Of a stretch of 64,000 bases of DNA, positions 8,410 through 16,783 are shown piece by piece; within the stretch, counting starts at the first letter, position 1, and every line of letters begins with the position of its first letter. Both the position numbers and the translations under genes were made by a program. Where the stretch lies: the NCBI GenBank assembly GCA_965221175.1, contig OZ244867.1:2356001-2420000 (forward strand), written 5' to 3'. This DNA comes from JAJDZL01 sp965221175. GTDB lineage: Bacteria; Pseudomonadota; Gammaproteobacteria; Arenicellales; JAJDZL01. A model generated the notes under the pieces. That model was not told the DNA's origin. It searched no databases and worked only from the letters and a program-made list of their open reading frames with translations.

Positions 8410-9504
8410 CTAAGTGGTTTGTGGCGGCAATATATATGCGTTTTGTGGCTGCCAGCGAATCCACAGGTTCTGATCGCTATGCAATCGCAACTGCTCAATT
8501 TCGTGCTGCTGTTTTTGGATTTTCATTTCAACTCCGTTTCGCGTTTCTACGAGAAGTCCGATGATCGATCCGACGAATTCCTCGCTGATCAGGTTGCAGG
8601 GAAATTCATTGACGCTCCCCGTTGAATTTGAACTCAGTGAAATCATATCTGCGCTAATGACAATTTCAGCATCTTCTGCGACACTGAACTTTCGTTTTTC
8701 TGGAACTGTTGCTGTTACTTGGCCGATGTTTGTGTCGATAGTCAACAGGTCGTGCTCAATTTTTGTGATCTTGCCTGTCAGAATATTATTTGATCCGACG
8801 AACTTTGCAACAAAACGATTGGCTGGCTGTCGAAAAATTTCTTGTGCAGTCGCGATTTGTTCGATATGCCCTTTGCTCATAATGACCACGCGGTCGGTCA
8901 TAGCGAACGCTTCAGATTGACTGTGGGTGACATAAATAAAAGTGATGCCGAGTTCTTTCTGCAAGCGGGAGAGAACCCCTTGCATTCGCACAACAAGGTT
9001 CGCATCCAGTGCGCTCAACGGTTCGTCAAGCAGCAAAACTGGCGGCTCTGTGACAAGTGCTCGAGCGAGCGCCACGCGCTGCTTCTGACCGCCCGACAAT
9101 TGATCAATTCGCCGGCTTGCAAGATCAGAAATTTCCATTCGTTCTAACCATTGCATGGCTCTTCGTTTTCGTTCGGGTTCCCGGATGCCTCTGGTTTTGA
9201 GTCCGAACTCGACGTTTTGCTGTACCGATAGAAACGGAAAAAGTGCCAGAGTCTGCCACACCATGGGAGTCTCCCGTTCAGAAGGCTTTAGTTCATTGAT
9301 TCGTTTGCCGTTCAGTCGAATTTCGCCTTCCGTTGGCGTTTCGAGGCCAGCCAGCATGCGTAGAATGGTTGTTTTTCCACAACCACTTGACCCCATTATT
9401 CCCAAGAACTCACCGGCGTGCACCGTTAGGTTTATGCGTTCAACCGCTAACACCTGGCCGAATTTCTTGACGACATTTTCGAATACGATCTGTGGTTCGC
9501 TCAT
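8410..9504 (-). CDS. ABC transporter ATP-binding protein, Pot/spermidine-putrescine type
   Basis: A 364-residue importer ATPase with Walker A (GSSGCGKTT), Q-loop (WQTLALFPF), signature LSGGQKQR and Walker B VLLLDEPLSALD, followed by a C-terminal TOBE-like regulatory domain. It is the energising subunit for the two downstream-named permeases and the Tat-exported binding protein of the same cluster. The family is usually annotated for polyamines. Its position between the permeases and URC1, with 10- to 14-bp gaps, suggests a pyrimidine base or related compound as substrate; that is inference. Confidence 0.9.
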   Translation of the reverse strand: MSEPQIVFENVVKKFGQVLAVERINLTVHAGEFLGIMGSSGCGKTTILRMLAGLETPTEGEIRLNGKRINELKPSERETPMVWQTLALFPFLSVQQNVEFGLKTRGIREPERKRRAMQWLERMEISDLASRRIDQLSGGQKQRVALARALVTEPPVLLLDEPLSALDANLVVRMQGVLSRLQKELGITFIYVTHSQSEAFAMTDRVVIMSKGHIEQIATAQEIFRQPANRFVAKFVGSNNILTGKITKIEHDLLTIDTNIGQVTATVPEKRKFSVAEDAEIVISADMISLSSNSTGSVNEFPCNLISEEFVGSIIGLLVETRNGVEMKIQKQQHEIEQLRLHSDQNLWIRWQPQNAYILPPQTT

Positions 9505-9514
9505 TGTGTTTCGA

Positions 9515-10321
9515 TCAGATATAGGTTTTTCTAGGAGAGCGCAATGTAAATACCAACTGTGCGATGATAACCAACGTCATGGAGGTAAGAAATACAAAAC
9601 TGCCAATGGCGTTGATCTGCGGGTCTATATTGCCCTGTAAAATTTCGAGAATGATCACAGGGATTGTTTTGTTCAGCCCTGATACAAACCACGCCACCAC
9701 AAACTCGTCAAAGGAAACAGCCATTGTCAGGCATAGTGCGGAAATGATGGCTGGCTTGGCGAATGGCACGACAACGTATCGCATCGTTGCCCATTCACTC
9801 GCACCTAAATTCCACGCCGCGGCTTCCAGGTCGCGATCCATCTGCTGCAAGCGAAGTCGGATGACTGCCATTGCAAACGGCGAACACAAAACAGTGTGAG
9901 CGATTACGATCGACCAGAGCTTCCCGGAAGCCCCGATTTTTGAAAACCAGGCAAGCATCGCCAGTGCCATGATAATCAGCGGAATGGTTGGCGGAAGAAG
10001 CGCCAGAGCCAGATATCCGCTCTTGAATCTAAACGAATATCGGAAATCGGTGTAGGCAGTGCAGAAACCAATGAATGTTGACAGTACGGAGACCAGAACT
10101 GCAACTGTCATGCTAGTTCTTGCAGCATCCCAAACATCTGGGTCGTTATAGGCGATTTCGTACCAGTGAAGGGTGAAAGAACCCAGTGGTATGGATGCGA
10201 AGCGATCAGAATTGAAAGAGAAGATCATGCTGGTGATGATCGGAGTAAATATGAAAACAAAAACAGCAACAAGGTACGCCTTGAGCAACAGGTTGGTAAC
10301 TTTATTCGCCTGCATTGTCAT
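9515..10321 (-). CDS. ABC transporter permease, PotC type
   Basis: A 268-residue inner-membrane permease with about six hydrophobic segments and the EAA loop (LEAAAWNLGASEWATMRYVVVPFAKPAI) that contacts the ATPase. The start is the ATG at 10321, which overlaps the stop of the preceding permease gene as ATGA. A longer open frame upstream of it is overlap with the other permease and is not the gene. It pairs with the PotB-type permease to form the channel. Confidence 0.9.
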   Translation of the reverse strand: MTMQANKVTNLLLKAYLVAVFVFIFTPIITSMIFSFNSDRFASIPLGSFTLHWYEIAYNDPDVWDAARTSMTVAVLVSVLSTFIGFCTAYTDFRYSFRFKSGYLALALLPPTIPLIIMALAMLAWFSKIGASGKLWSIVIAHTVLCSPFAMAVIRLRLQQMDRDLEAAAWNLGASEWATMRYVVVPFAKPAIISALCLTMAVSFDEFVVAWFVSGLNKTIPVIILEILQGNIDPQINAIGSFVFLTSMTLVIIAQLVFTLRSPRKTYI

Positions 10322-11160
10322 GATCTTCGGCGGTATGCAATCATGACTGCGGTAAATGCCACGCTCATCAGCGTCACCATCATCATAACGGCGACGACAG
10401 CCGCTCTCGGCCATTGCTGGCCGGATTTCGTTGTATCGATGATCAAAATCGAAAGGGTCGGGGGTTTCGATCCGCCTAGGTAGTAAGGCGCAACAAAATC
10501 TCCATAGGAAAGAATAAAGCAAATTACTGCGCCAATGATCAGTCCAGTCTTTGCAAGCGGAACAATGACTGTAAAAACTGTACGAGCCCATCCCGCACCG
10601 AGATTCCATGCCGCTTCAATGAGGTCGCGATTGACGTTGGCCAGAGACAGTGTCTGAAGAACGACTACCAGAGGCAGTGTCAGTGTCATATAGCCGACGA
10701 TCGTTCCAAATGGTGTATTCAGCATAGTAAAGGGCCCAATTCCGAACCAGCTGAAAACGGCATTCAATGCACCGGATTCCGCCAGAATCACATACCAGGA
10801 AAACGTTCTGACCAGATAGCTGGTAAAAAATGGGATGATTAGAAAGAATATCGCCCACCTGCGCACCGTATCAGAAGTTTTGAACGCGAGCGCGTACGAA
10901 GCTGGAAATGCGAGGATGGTAGCAGTTGCGGTGGACAAGGTAGCGAGCCAAAATGTCAGGAAATAAGAGTCCCAGAAATACCCGCGCGTTAACATCTTGA
11001 TCCAGTTCTTCATCTCGAATGCTTCAGTCATGCGATAGTTTTTCACCAGAAAAAACGTGATTGCAATCATGAATAGCAGTGGTCCGATAAAGAACAACGC
11101 CTGCCATATCAACATGGGAGAGCGCCACGTCAGGGCGTAAATGTCATATTTTTCGCGCAT
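10318..11160 (-). CDS. ABC transporter permease, PotB type
   Basis: A 280-residue inner-membrane permease with about six membrane segments and an EAA loop around IEAAWNLGAGWARTVFTVIV. It is the first gene of the permease-ATPase-URC1-URC4 run. It is separated from the binding-protein gene upstream by 270 bp containing a strong hairpin. Coupled to the second permease by an ATGA overlap. Confidence 0.9.
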   Translation of the reverse strand: MREKYDIYALTWRSPMLIWQALFFIGPLLFMIAITFFLVKNYRMTEAFEMKNWIKMLTRGYFWDSYFLTFWLATLSTATATILAFPASYALAFKTSDTVRRWAIFFLIIPFFTSYLVRTFSWYVILAESGALNAVFSWFGIGPFTMLNTPFGTIVGYMTLTLPLVVVLQTLSLANVNRDLIEAAWNLGAGWARTVFTVIVPLAKTGLIIGAVICFILSYGDFVAPYYLGGSKPPTLSILIIDTTKSGQQWPRAAVVAVMMMVTLMSVAFTAVMIAYRRRS

Positions 11161-11361
11161 AGCCTACTTCAAATTGAACGACGACTGAACTGGCTCAAAA
11201 TTGAGTGATTGATCGAACTCTTTCTGTGTGGGCGAGGCGAGAGATTCGGTGAATAGCTGCCGTCGGCCTCCATCTGATTGATGCTGATGATTAACGGCGT
11301 TGGGTTAAATGAAAATATCACCTACAACAGATTTTCAGCCCACCGCCGAATTAAAGCATAC

Positions 11362-11389
11362 AGGCAGAGAAGCCGATGCTTCTCTGCCT
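11362..11389. terminator. 12-bp hairpin between binding-protein gene and permease genes
   Basis: AGGCAGAGAAGC and GCTTCTCTGCCT pair perfectly around a CGAT loop, 42 bp past the stop of the binding-protein gene. On the minus strand the hairpin is followed by a weak T-containing tract, and by TTTT on the plus strand. It may be a partial terminator or an RNA-stabilising stem that keeps the binding protein in excess over the permeases, as known for other ABC importer operons. The role is inferred. Confidence 0.65.
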
Positions 11390-11430
11390 TTTCATCATAC
11401 ACAATCCGAATTGGATATCAAGGCGGTCAG

Positions 11431-12570
11431 CTAAGCATTCTTGTACTCTGACCAGAAATCATTCCAGTCCTCAAGAGACTGCTGGCGAGGAATGTCTCGA
11501 AAATGAATTCGTCTGTTTTCAATCAGTGTCAGCGGATTGTTTGGCGCACCCTCAATCTGTCCGGTGCGTTCGGCTTCGGCCAGATTGACCTTGCGCAATT
11601 CTGCTGCGCCAGAGTGAGTTACGCAAAATCCTGGATAAGCCGCCATCTGAGCGGAGCGGGCCTGTCCGGCAGGACTCAGCATATACTGAATGAACTGTGT
11701 GACCAAGTCCACATGTTTCGATCCTTTGCCAATTGAATAAGACTCGGTCCATTGAATTCCGCCTTCTTCAGGTACTACCGACGCAACAGGTGCACCGTCC
11801 TTTTGCAGAACACCCGTAATCCAGTCGCCGATTCCGCAGGTTGCCAGCATTTCTTCATTCTTTAGAGAATTGAAAGTACCACCATAGTCGAAAAATCCAC
11901 CTACCTGCGGACGCAGAGTGAGGGTAGTTTCCCGCACTTTGTCCCATGCATCACTGGAAATGTCGAACGGGCTCGGATCGTTGTTTCCGTTGTACAGGCT
12001 CATCATTCCCAGGCTGGGAAGATGCCAGTCGAAGTGTCCGACTTTTCCTTGCAGCTCAGGTTTCCAAAAACACTTGTAGCTCATTGCCTCTGCTTCGGTT
12101 ACAGCCTTTGTGTTATATGAAACACCCAGGTGCCCGAAACGAACCATGACTGAATAAAGTGCACCGCCGTCCCAGTGGCCAGGAAACTTCGTGAAAGTAT
12201 CAAAAAGGAAGTCTTCAAACGGGTAGTCAGCGGGGTTGAGTTCAATAATGTAGCCCGCTGCGTTGAGTTGCTGTACAAACTCCGCGTCTGACAGAATTAC
12301 ATCGTAAGTTCCCGGTGGTGATTGAGCAATCAGCGCGAGCATATTGTCGCCGCCAGCATAGTATTTGGGTTTGAATTTTACGTTGTTCAGCGCCTCAAAC
12401 TCTTCGACCATGTCAGGTTCGCCGTGCCCGTACCACGCGAGCATATTCAGTTCAACTGCTTCAGCCCAAGATTTTCGGCTTGTAATCAGGAGAGGTGCTG
12501 CCAATGCTCCAGCTGCTGTTACCGATTTTTTCAGAAAATCCCTTCTCTGAGGTTGATGTTTTTTGTCCAT
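11431..12570 (-). CDS. ABC transporter substrate-binding protein, Tat-exported
   Basis: A 379-residue periplasmic binding protein of the PotD/PotF-like family. The N-terminus PQRRDFLKKS followed by a hydrophobic stretch (to about residue 36) is a twin-arginine signal. The body shows the bilobal binding-protein pattern (LNMLAWYGHGEPDMVEEF, GVSYNTKAV, a C-terminal QFIQYMLSPAGQ). It should capture the substrate of the importer encoded next to it. The surrounding deaminase and URC genes argue for a pyrimidine base or nucleoside rather than a polyamine, but no substrate motif is readable. Confidence 0.88.
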   Translation of the reverse strand: MDKKHQPQRRDFLKKSVTAAGALAAPLLITSRKSWAEAVELNMLAWYGHGEPDMVEEFEALNNVKFKPKYYAGGDNMLALIAQSPPGTYDVILSDAEFVQQLNAAGYIIELNPADYPFEDFLFDTFTKFPGHWDGGALYSVMVRFGHLGVSYNTKAVTEAEAMSYKCFWKPELQGKVGHFDWHLPSLGMMSLYNGNNDPSPFDISSDAWDKVRETTLTLRPQVGGFFDYGGTFNSLKNEEMLATCGIGDWITGVLQKDGAPVASVVPEEGGIQWTESYSIGKGSKHVDLVTQFIQYMLSPAGQARSAQMAAYPGFCVTHSGAAELRKVNLAEAERTGQIEGAPNNPLTLIENRRIHFRDIPRQQSLEDWNDFWSEYKNA

Positions 12571-12628
12571 TGAAATTCATCCTCCAATTAGATTAACAAG
12601 AAATATAAATTCGTTTTAACCCTTTAGT

Positions 12629-14059
12629 TTAGTTCGTTTCGCCAGTATCCGGAAAACAACTTTCCGGGTTGAAGTTTGCGAAACTGTTGAGAGTCTGTTG
12701 GTTGCACTGGCTCTGTAAATCGGAGTCCGGTAATACGCAACTTGATACCTTATACTTGTTTCGCATTTGACTTGTGAATGCGTTTTCCTCCACACAGATA
12801 ACCGCAATACCAGCCACCACACCCCCTTGTCGCTCAATCAGTCGAACCGTCGCATCCATTGTGCCGCCTGTTTCGATCCACTGGTCTACGAGAAGAACTC
12901 TGGTTCCAGCTGAAAATGCGGGTTTTCGCATTTCCAATTCCTGAGTTTGACCGGAGTAATTTACCATTGTAACCACGTCATAAGCCACTGGCACTTTACC
13001 GCCTTTTCGAAGTGTGAGCACACCTTTGTTCAAACGAACTGCCAAGGCCCCTGCCAAAACAAATCCAGCTGCGTCGATACCCGCTACGACATCAATGGAA
13101 TCAGCACAGAACGGCCTGACGAGATCATCGAGAATCGCGTTGAACGAATAAGCATTGATGTAAGCTGAACTCGGATCTAGCCACGCATACCGTTTGCCGC
13201 GAGAGCGCGGCGCCATAAGATTCATATACCATGCACCGAGTGCGCTTGCAGTTTGGTTTCGGTGTGATTCTGACTTTGCTTCATCTAGCAGTCTTCGAAG
13301 TCTTGATGGATCAATGTTGTAGAAATCCCCTGGTACGTTGATTCCAGTCGCTACCAGAACTGCATCAAGGAGGTCATCGTATTGGTGGAAATTCTCTGGC
13401 GTTATTCCTGAAGCAACGGCGAGTGCCGATTCTTTGCAACCTTGTCGAAAATCTCTGATTTTTTGCAAAGATGCAGCAACTCCTGTTGCACTGCCGGAAG
13501 TTACAGTTACATCGATACAATTTGCTGCAATTTGTGCGGCTCGCAAGAAATTGGCTGGGTCTACCGAGCGCTGTTTCTTGAATGCGACGCCGCCAAAGTA
13601 AAGCCCCTCCCATTCACTTTTCATCATGCTGTCCTGCCGGAGTTTGACAGCAGGCTGTTCGGTTTTGCTCAAATGTTCGTTAATTTCGGCATCATCCGCC
13701 CAGTACGCATCAACTTCGCATCCATCTTCACACTGCAATTTTTCAAGAATCGGCAGCGCGTCTGAAATTCCGACGCCAAGAAAATTTACGCCGAACCATA
13801 GATTTGGAAAGTTTCTGCGTATTTTGCAAATAATTGGAAGAAACTCATCGATTCCAAAATCATGGTTGATGAGAAAAACGCCGGATGCGCCCTCGTGGAC
13901 GGCAATTTCCACATTACGGCGGGTTTGTTCAAAGTCAAGAACGTGAATGACCGGCAGGATGACCGTGCCGGAACACTTAAATAGTCTTTTGAGACGGAAA
14001 TTTTCCACAGGTTCGTTTGACCAAAATCTATGTAATCTAAGTATGACTGCGCCCGGCAA
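12629..14059 (-). CDS. BtpA-like TIM barrel fused to a phosphoribosyltransferase
   Basis: About 460-476 residues with two domains. The first (to about residue 280) resembles the BtpA/SgcQ TIM-barrel family: GTVILPVIHVLDFEQTRR, LWFGVNFLG, VTVTSGSATG and ASGITPENFHQYDDLLDAV. The second (about 300-450) is a type I phosphoribosyltransferase with the PRPP loop VLLVDQWIETGGTMDA. The start is uncertain: a TTG at 14059 overlaps the deaminase stop by 23 bp, while a GTG at 14008 gives no overlap. It sits in the pyrimidine locus next to cytosine deaminase. A reasonable role is moving ribose phosphate on or off a base or a ring-opening product; this is not established. Confidence 0.7.
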   Translation of the reverse strand: MPGAVILRLHRFWSNEPVENFRLKRLFKCSGTVILPVIHVLDFEQTRRNVEIAVHEGASGVFLINHDFGIDEFLPIICKIRRNFPNLWFGVNFLGVGISDALPILEKLQCEDGCEVDAYWADDAEINEHLSKTEQPAVKLRQDSMMKSEWEGLYFGGVAFKKQRSVDPANFLRAAQIAANCIDVTVTSGSATGVAASLQKIRDFRQGCKESALAVASGITPENFHQYDDLLDAVLVATGINVPGDFYNIDPSRLRRLLDEAKSESHRNQTASALGAWYMNLMAPRSRGKRYAWLDPSSAYINAYSFNAILDDLVRPFCADSIDVVAGIDAAGFVLAGALAVRLNKGVLTLRKGGKVPVAYDVVTMVNYSGQTQELEMRKPAFSAGTRVLLVDQWIETGGTMDATVRLIERQGGVVAGIAVICVEENAFTSQMRNKYKVSSCVLPDSDLQSQCNQQTLNSFANFNPESCFPDTGETN

Positions 14060-14522
14060 TATCCTCGAACCACAGTTCGGGAAACTTCCGGATAAATTGT
14101 GCCATCAAATTTTTACAAGCCAGGTCGTCTGCAAGCGCCACTTTAACACCGAAGTCCAGCAGGAGTTCGATATTACCTGGAAAATTTATGTTTTCTCCGA
14201 TAACCACGCGCTTGATCCCGAAGTGCAGAATCGCACCAGTGCACATCATGCAAGGACTCAGCGTTGTATACATTTCTGTGTCACTGTAGTCTTCCATTAG
14301 CCCGGCGCTTCTCAGGCAGTCGGTTTCGCCATGCATAACGGGATCATTTTCCTGAACTCGCTTGTTTCTTCCACGGGCGACAATCTGTCCACTGCGTACC
14401 ATAACCGCTCCAACCGGTACTCCGCCTTGCTCAAATCCATGGCGTGCTTCCGTCAGTGCTTCCGTGAAAAAAATCTTATCGGTGTCTGTTATGTCTGACA
14501 GACGTCTTGACCAGTTTGTCAC
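14037..14522 (-). CDS. Cytosine deaminase, yeast Fcy1 type
   Basis: A 161-residue zinc deaminase of the cytidine deaminase fold. It follows yeast cytosine deaminase closely: GGVPVGAVMV, catalytic MHGE (zinc His and proton-shuttling Glu), TTLSPCMMCTGAIL with both zinc cysteines, VVIGENINFPG, and the C-terminal LWFEDIAG. Fcy1 converts cytosine to uracil and ammonia, which fits a locus with a uracil phosphoribosyltransferase and the URC enzymes. It is a short single-domain enzyme unlike the large amidohydrolase CodA of enteric bacteria. GTG start. Confidence 0.85.
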   Translation of the reverse strand: MTNWSRRLSDITDTDKIFFTEALTEARHGFEQGGVPVGAVMVRSGQIVARGRNKRVQENDPVMHGETDCLRSAGLMEDYSDTEMYTTLSPCMMCTGAILHFGIKRVVIGENINFPGNIELLLDFGVKVALADDLACKNLMAQFIRKFPELWFEDIAGRSHT

Positions 14523-14548
14523 TTATCGATTCCTTCAACTCCTGGGAT

Positions 14549-14920
14549 CTAAACGTTGTCGATCCATGTCAGTGGCACCGACTTAGATCGTAGCAGCTCG
14601 ATGGCCCGGGAAGCGGTGTCTTCAGCTTCACCGACAATCAATGTACCAATACCGAATTGAATGACGACGCCGGCCACTAGCAGATTCGGCGAATTTGTGC
14701 TGTAAAGTGATAGTTCAGCGTGGTCGTTTCGCCGCCCTGCCGCACGGATGCATTCAAATTCTGCCAGTGCGATTGGATCGTTCAGTTGAATGGTACGGTC
14801 ATACTCTGCCGCGATAACTTCGCCACCTTTAGCCAACACTGCACCGACAGCGTGCCCGCCTTCAGCTGCACCGAGTTTCGCCTGCTGTTGAGCGAGTTGT
14901 AGCAGTTCGAGATTTTCCAT
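14549..14920 (-). CDS. Deaminase-fold paralogue without zinc ligands (pseudoenzyme)
   Basis: A 123-residue protein collinear with the adjacent cytosine deaminase but lacking its metal site. The MHGE box is replaced by ALAEFE, so the His is lost and the Glu kept; the SPCMMC box is SPNLLV, so both cysteines are lost. The rest of the fold is conserved (GGHAVGAVLAKGG, CIRAAG, VIQFGIGTLIVGEAED) and the frame is clean, so selection seems to have kept it. It may be a structural or regulatory partner of the active deaminase (Fcy1 is dimeric), or a ligand sensor. I use the ATG at 14920; a TTG 14 codons upstream is possible. Confidence 0.78.
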   Translation of the reverse strand: MENLELLQLAQQQAKLGAAEGGHAVGAVLAKGGEVIAAEYDRTIQLNDPIALAEFECIRAAGRRNDHAELSLYSTNSPNLLVAGVVIQFGIGTLIVGEAEDTASRAIELLRSKSVPLTWIDNV

Positions 14921-15122
14921 GTTCGATAATATGTCAAGTGAAACGATTTGCTGATATTCCAATAGTACAATTAGGCAAGCATGATTCTAACATTTTAGAC
15001 GTGCAATGGGAATATTGAAAATTTGGAAAACGGCTTAATCGACGGTATTTGCAGCAGCCTATTACGATCGAAATCATTCTCGTGCGTTACTGTAAGTAAT
15101 ATCTATTGAAAGGAGAAATGTT

Positions 15123-15749
15123 GTGACACTTCATGTCGTCGAACACCCGCTAATCGAACACAAGCTCAGTCTGATGCGGGACAAGAATACAAAAATGGAA
15201 CTGTTTCGACAGTTGGTTGGTGAAGTTGCCATGCTACTCGCCTATGAAGTGACGCGTGATCTGCCTACGGAATTCCGTACCATTGAAACTCCGCTCGAAA
15301 GAATTGAGTCTTCTTTCATATCCGGCAAGAAACTTTGCTTCATTTCCATACTCCGTGCTGGCAACGGTCTTCTCGACGGGGTGTTGAACCTTATTCCGAG
15401 CGCCCGCGTGGGGCACGTAGGACTCTACCGTGATCCCGAGACGCTGATTGCAGTCGAGTATTACTACAAAGTGCCGCCTGACATTAGCGAACGGCTTGCA
15501 ATCATTGTAGACCCTATGCTCGCCACAGCGAATACAGCTATCGCAGCAGCGGAGCGTTTAAAACAGTCTGGTGCAAAAAAAATTAAATTTCTGTGTCTGT
15601 TGGCAGCTCCAGAAGGTGTTGCAGCTTTTGAGCAAGTACATCCGGATGTTGAACTATATGCTGCTGCATTGGACCGAGAGTTGAACGATCACGGATATAT
15701 CCTTCCTGGACTTGGAGACGCTGGGGACAGGCTATTCGGCACTCAGTAG
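15123..15749 (+). CDS. upp: Uracil phosphoribosyltransferase
   Basis: A 208-residue enzyme making UMP from uracil and PRPP. It shows the Upp pattern from HPLIEHKLSLMRDKNT through SILRAGNGLLDGVLNLIPSARVG to the uracil site HGYILPGLGDAGDRLFGT. The PRPP loop reads IVDPMLATANTA where most Upp proteins have two glycines after AT. It is transcribed divergently from the deaminase-PRTase genes across about 200 bp. The GTG start follows a good AAGGAG ribosome site. UMP is the proposed entry point to URC ring opening, so this gene probably belongs to the same pathway. Confidence 0.92.
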   Translation: MTLHVVEHPLIEHKLSLMRDKNTKMELFRQLVGEVAMLLAYEVTRDLPTEFRTIETPLERIESSFISGKKLCFISILRAGNGLLDGVLNLIPSARVGHVGLYRDPETLIAVEYYYKVPPDISERLAIIVDPMLATANTAIAAAERLKQSGAKKIKFLCLLAAPEGVAAFEQVHPDVELYAAALDRELNDHGYILPGLGDAGDRLFGTQ

Positions 15750-15866
15750 TGTGGATAGCAGCATTGCCGGGCAATTGAGCGCGAAACATTGTCAGAAATG
15801 CAAATTGTTGCGAGGAAAGGGATTCCATATTGCGACATCGCGTCGGGTACAAATAGATATCCATAG

Positions 15867-16709
15867 ATGAGTGACATTTTCGATTTCAAACCCAAGCGGC
15901 AGTTATACGCAGTTTTCGGGAACCCGATCTCGCACAGCAAATCGCCTATGGTACATAGCCTCTTCGCCAAGCAGTTTGACATCGATCTTGAATATCGCGC
16001 GGTTCATGTTGAAATTGGCGGTTTCGAGCAAGCAGCCAGCGGTTTTGAAGCGAACGGCGGACAAGGCCTCAATGTAACCGTGCCATTCAAACTCAATGCA
16101 TGGAAGTTCGCCGATGTGTTGAGTGATCGCGCGAATTTGGCTGGTGCAGTGAATACGCTGTCCTTAGGAAAGACCGTCAAGGGTGACAATACCGATGGTA
16201 TCGGGTTGGTAACCGACATTAAGACGAGACTGGGAGTCGATATCAGGGATGCCTGCGTGTTGATGATCGGCGCAGGAGGTGCAGTTCGCGGAGTTCTGGG
16301 ACCAATCTTGGCGGAACAACCCGAACAAGTATTTATCGCAAACCGAACCAAAGACAAAGCCGTTGCGCTGGCCGACGTGTTTGCGCAGTGCGGGAACATT
16401 GTCGGTGGCGGCTTGGACGAAGTTCGAGGCAGAACCTACGATATCGTGATTAATGCCACCTCAAGCGAATTAACAGGCAGCTTGCCGGAAATTCCTTCTG
16501 GAGTATTTCAGGATGCTCAATTGGCTTATAACATGATGTACGCAGCGCGACCAACCCAATTTCAATTGTTGGCAATCGAACATGGCGTCACTAATACTGC
16601 CGATGGACTCGGAATGCTGGTAGAGCAGGCAGCGGAGTCATTCTTTCTCTGGCACGGCAAAAAGCCAGAAACCAATTCGGTGATTGATGCCGTCAGAAAG
16701 GCACTTTAG
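15867..16709 (+). CDS. aroE: Shikimate dehydrogenase
   Basis: A 280-residue NADP-dependent enzyme reducing 3-dehydroshikimate to shikimate in aromatic amino acid synthesis. Diagnostic segments are FGNPISHSKSPMVH, NVTVPFKL with the catalytic Lys, GAVNTL, GDNTDG, the dinucleotide motif GAGGAVRG and ANRT. It is 117 bp downstream of upp on the same strand, though no metabolic link is evident. Paralogues such as quinate dehydrogenase or YdiB-type proteins cannot be fully excluded. Confidence 0.88.
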   Translation: MSDIFDFKPKRQLYAVFGNPISHSKSPMVHSLFAKQFDIDLEYRAVHVEIGGFEQAASGFEANGGQGLNVTVPFKLNAWKFADVLSDRANLAGAVNTLSLGKTVKGDNTDGIGLVTDIKTRLGVDIRDACVLMIGAGGAVRGVLGPILAEQPEQVFIANRTKDKAVALADVFAQCGNIVGGGLDEVRGRTYDIVINATSSELTGSLPEIPSGVFQDAQLAYNMMYAARPTQFQLLAIEHGVTNTADGLGMLVEQAAESFFLWHGKKPETNSVIDAVRKAL

Positions 16710-16783
16710 TCAATCAGCCTGCAACCACTGCCTCCTACGAAGAAATACGAATATTTTGAAATAGATGGCTTCCACACCCTGCC

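Noticed and set aside
10322..10609. N-terminal extension of the second permease
   Set aside because: It overlaps the first permease gene completely in another frame, while an ATGA-coupled ATG at 10321 gives a normal-length permease.
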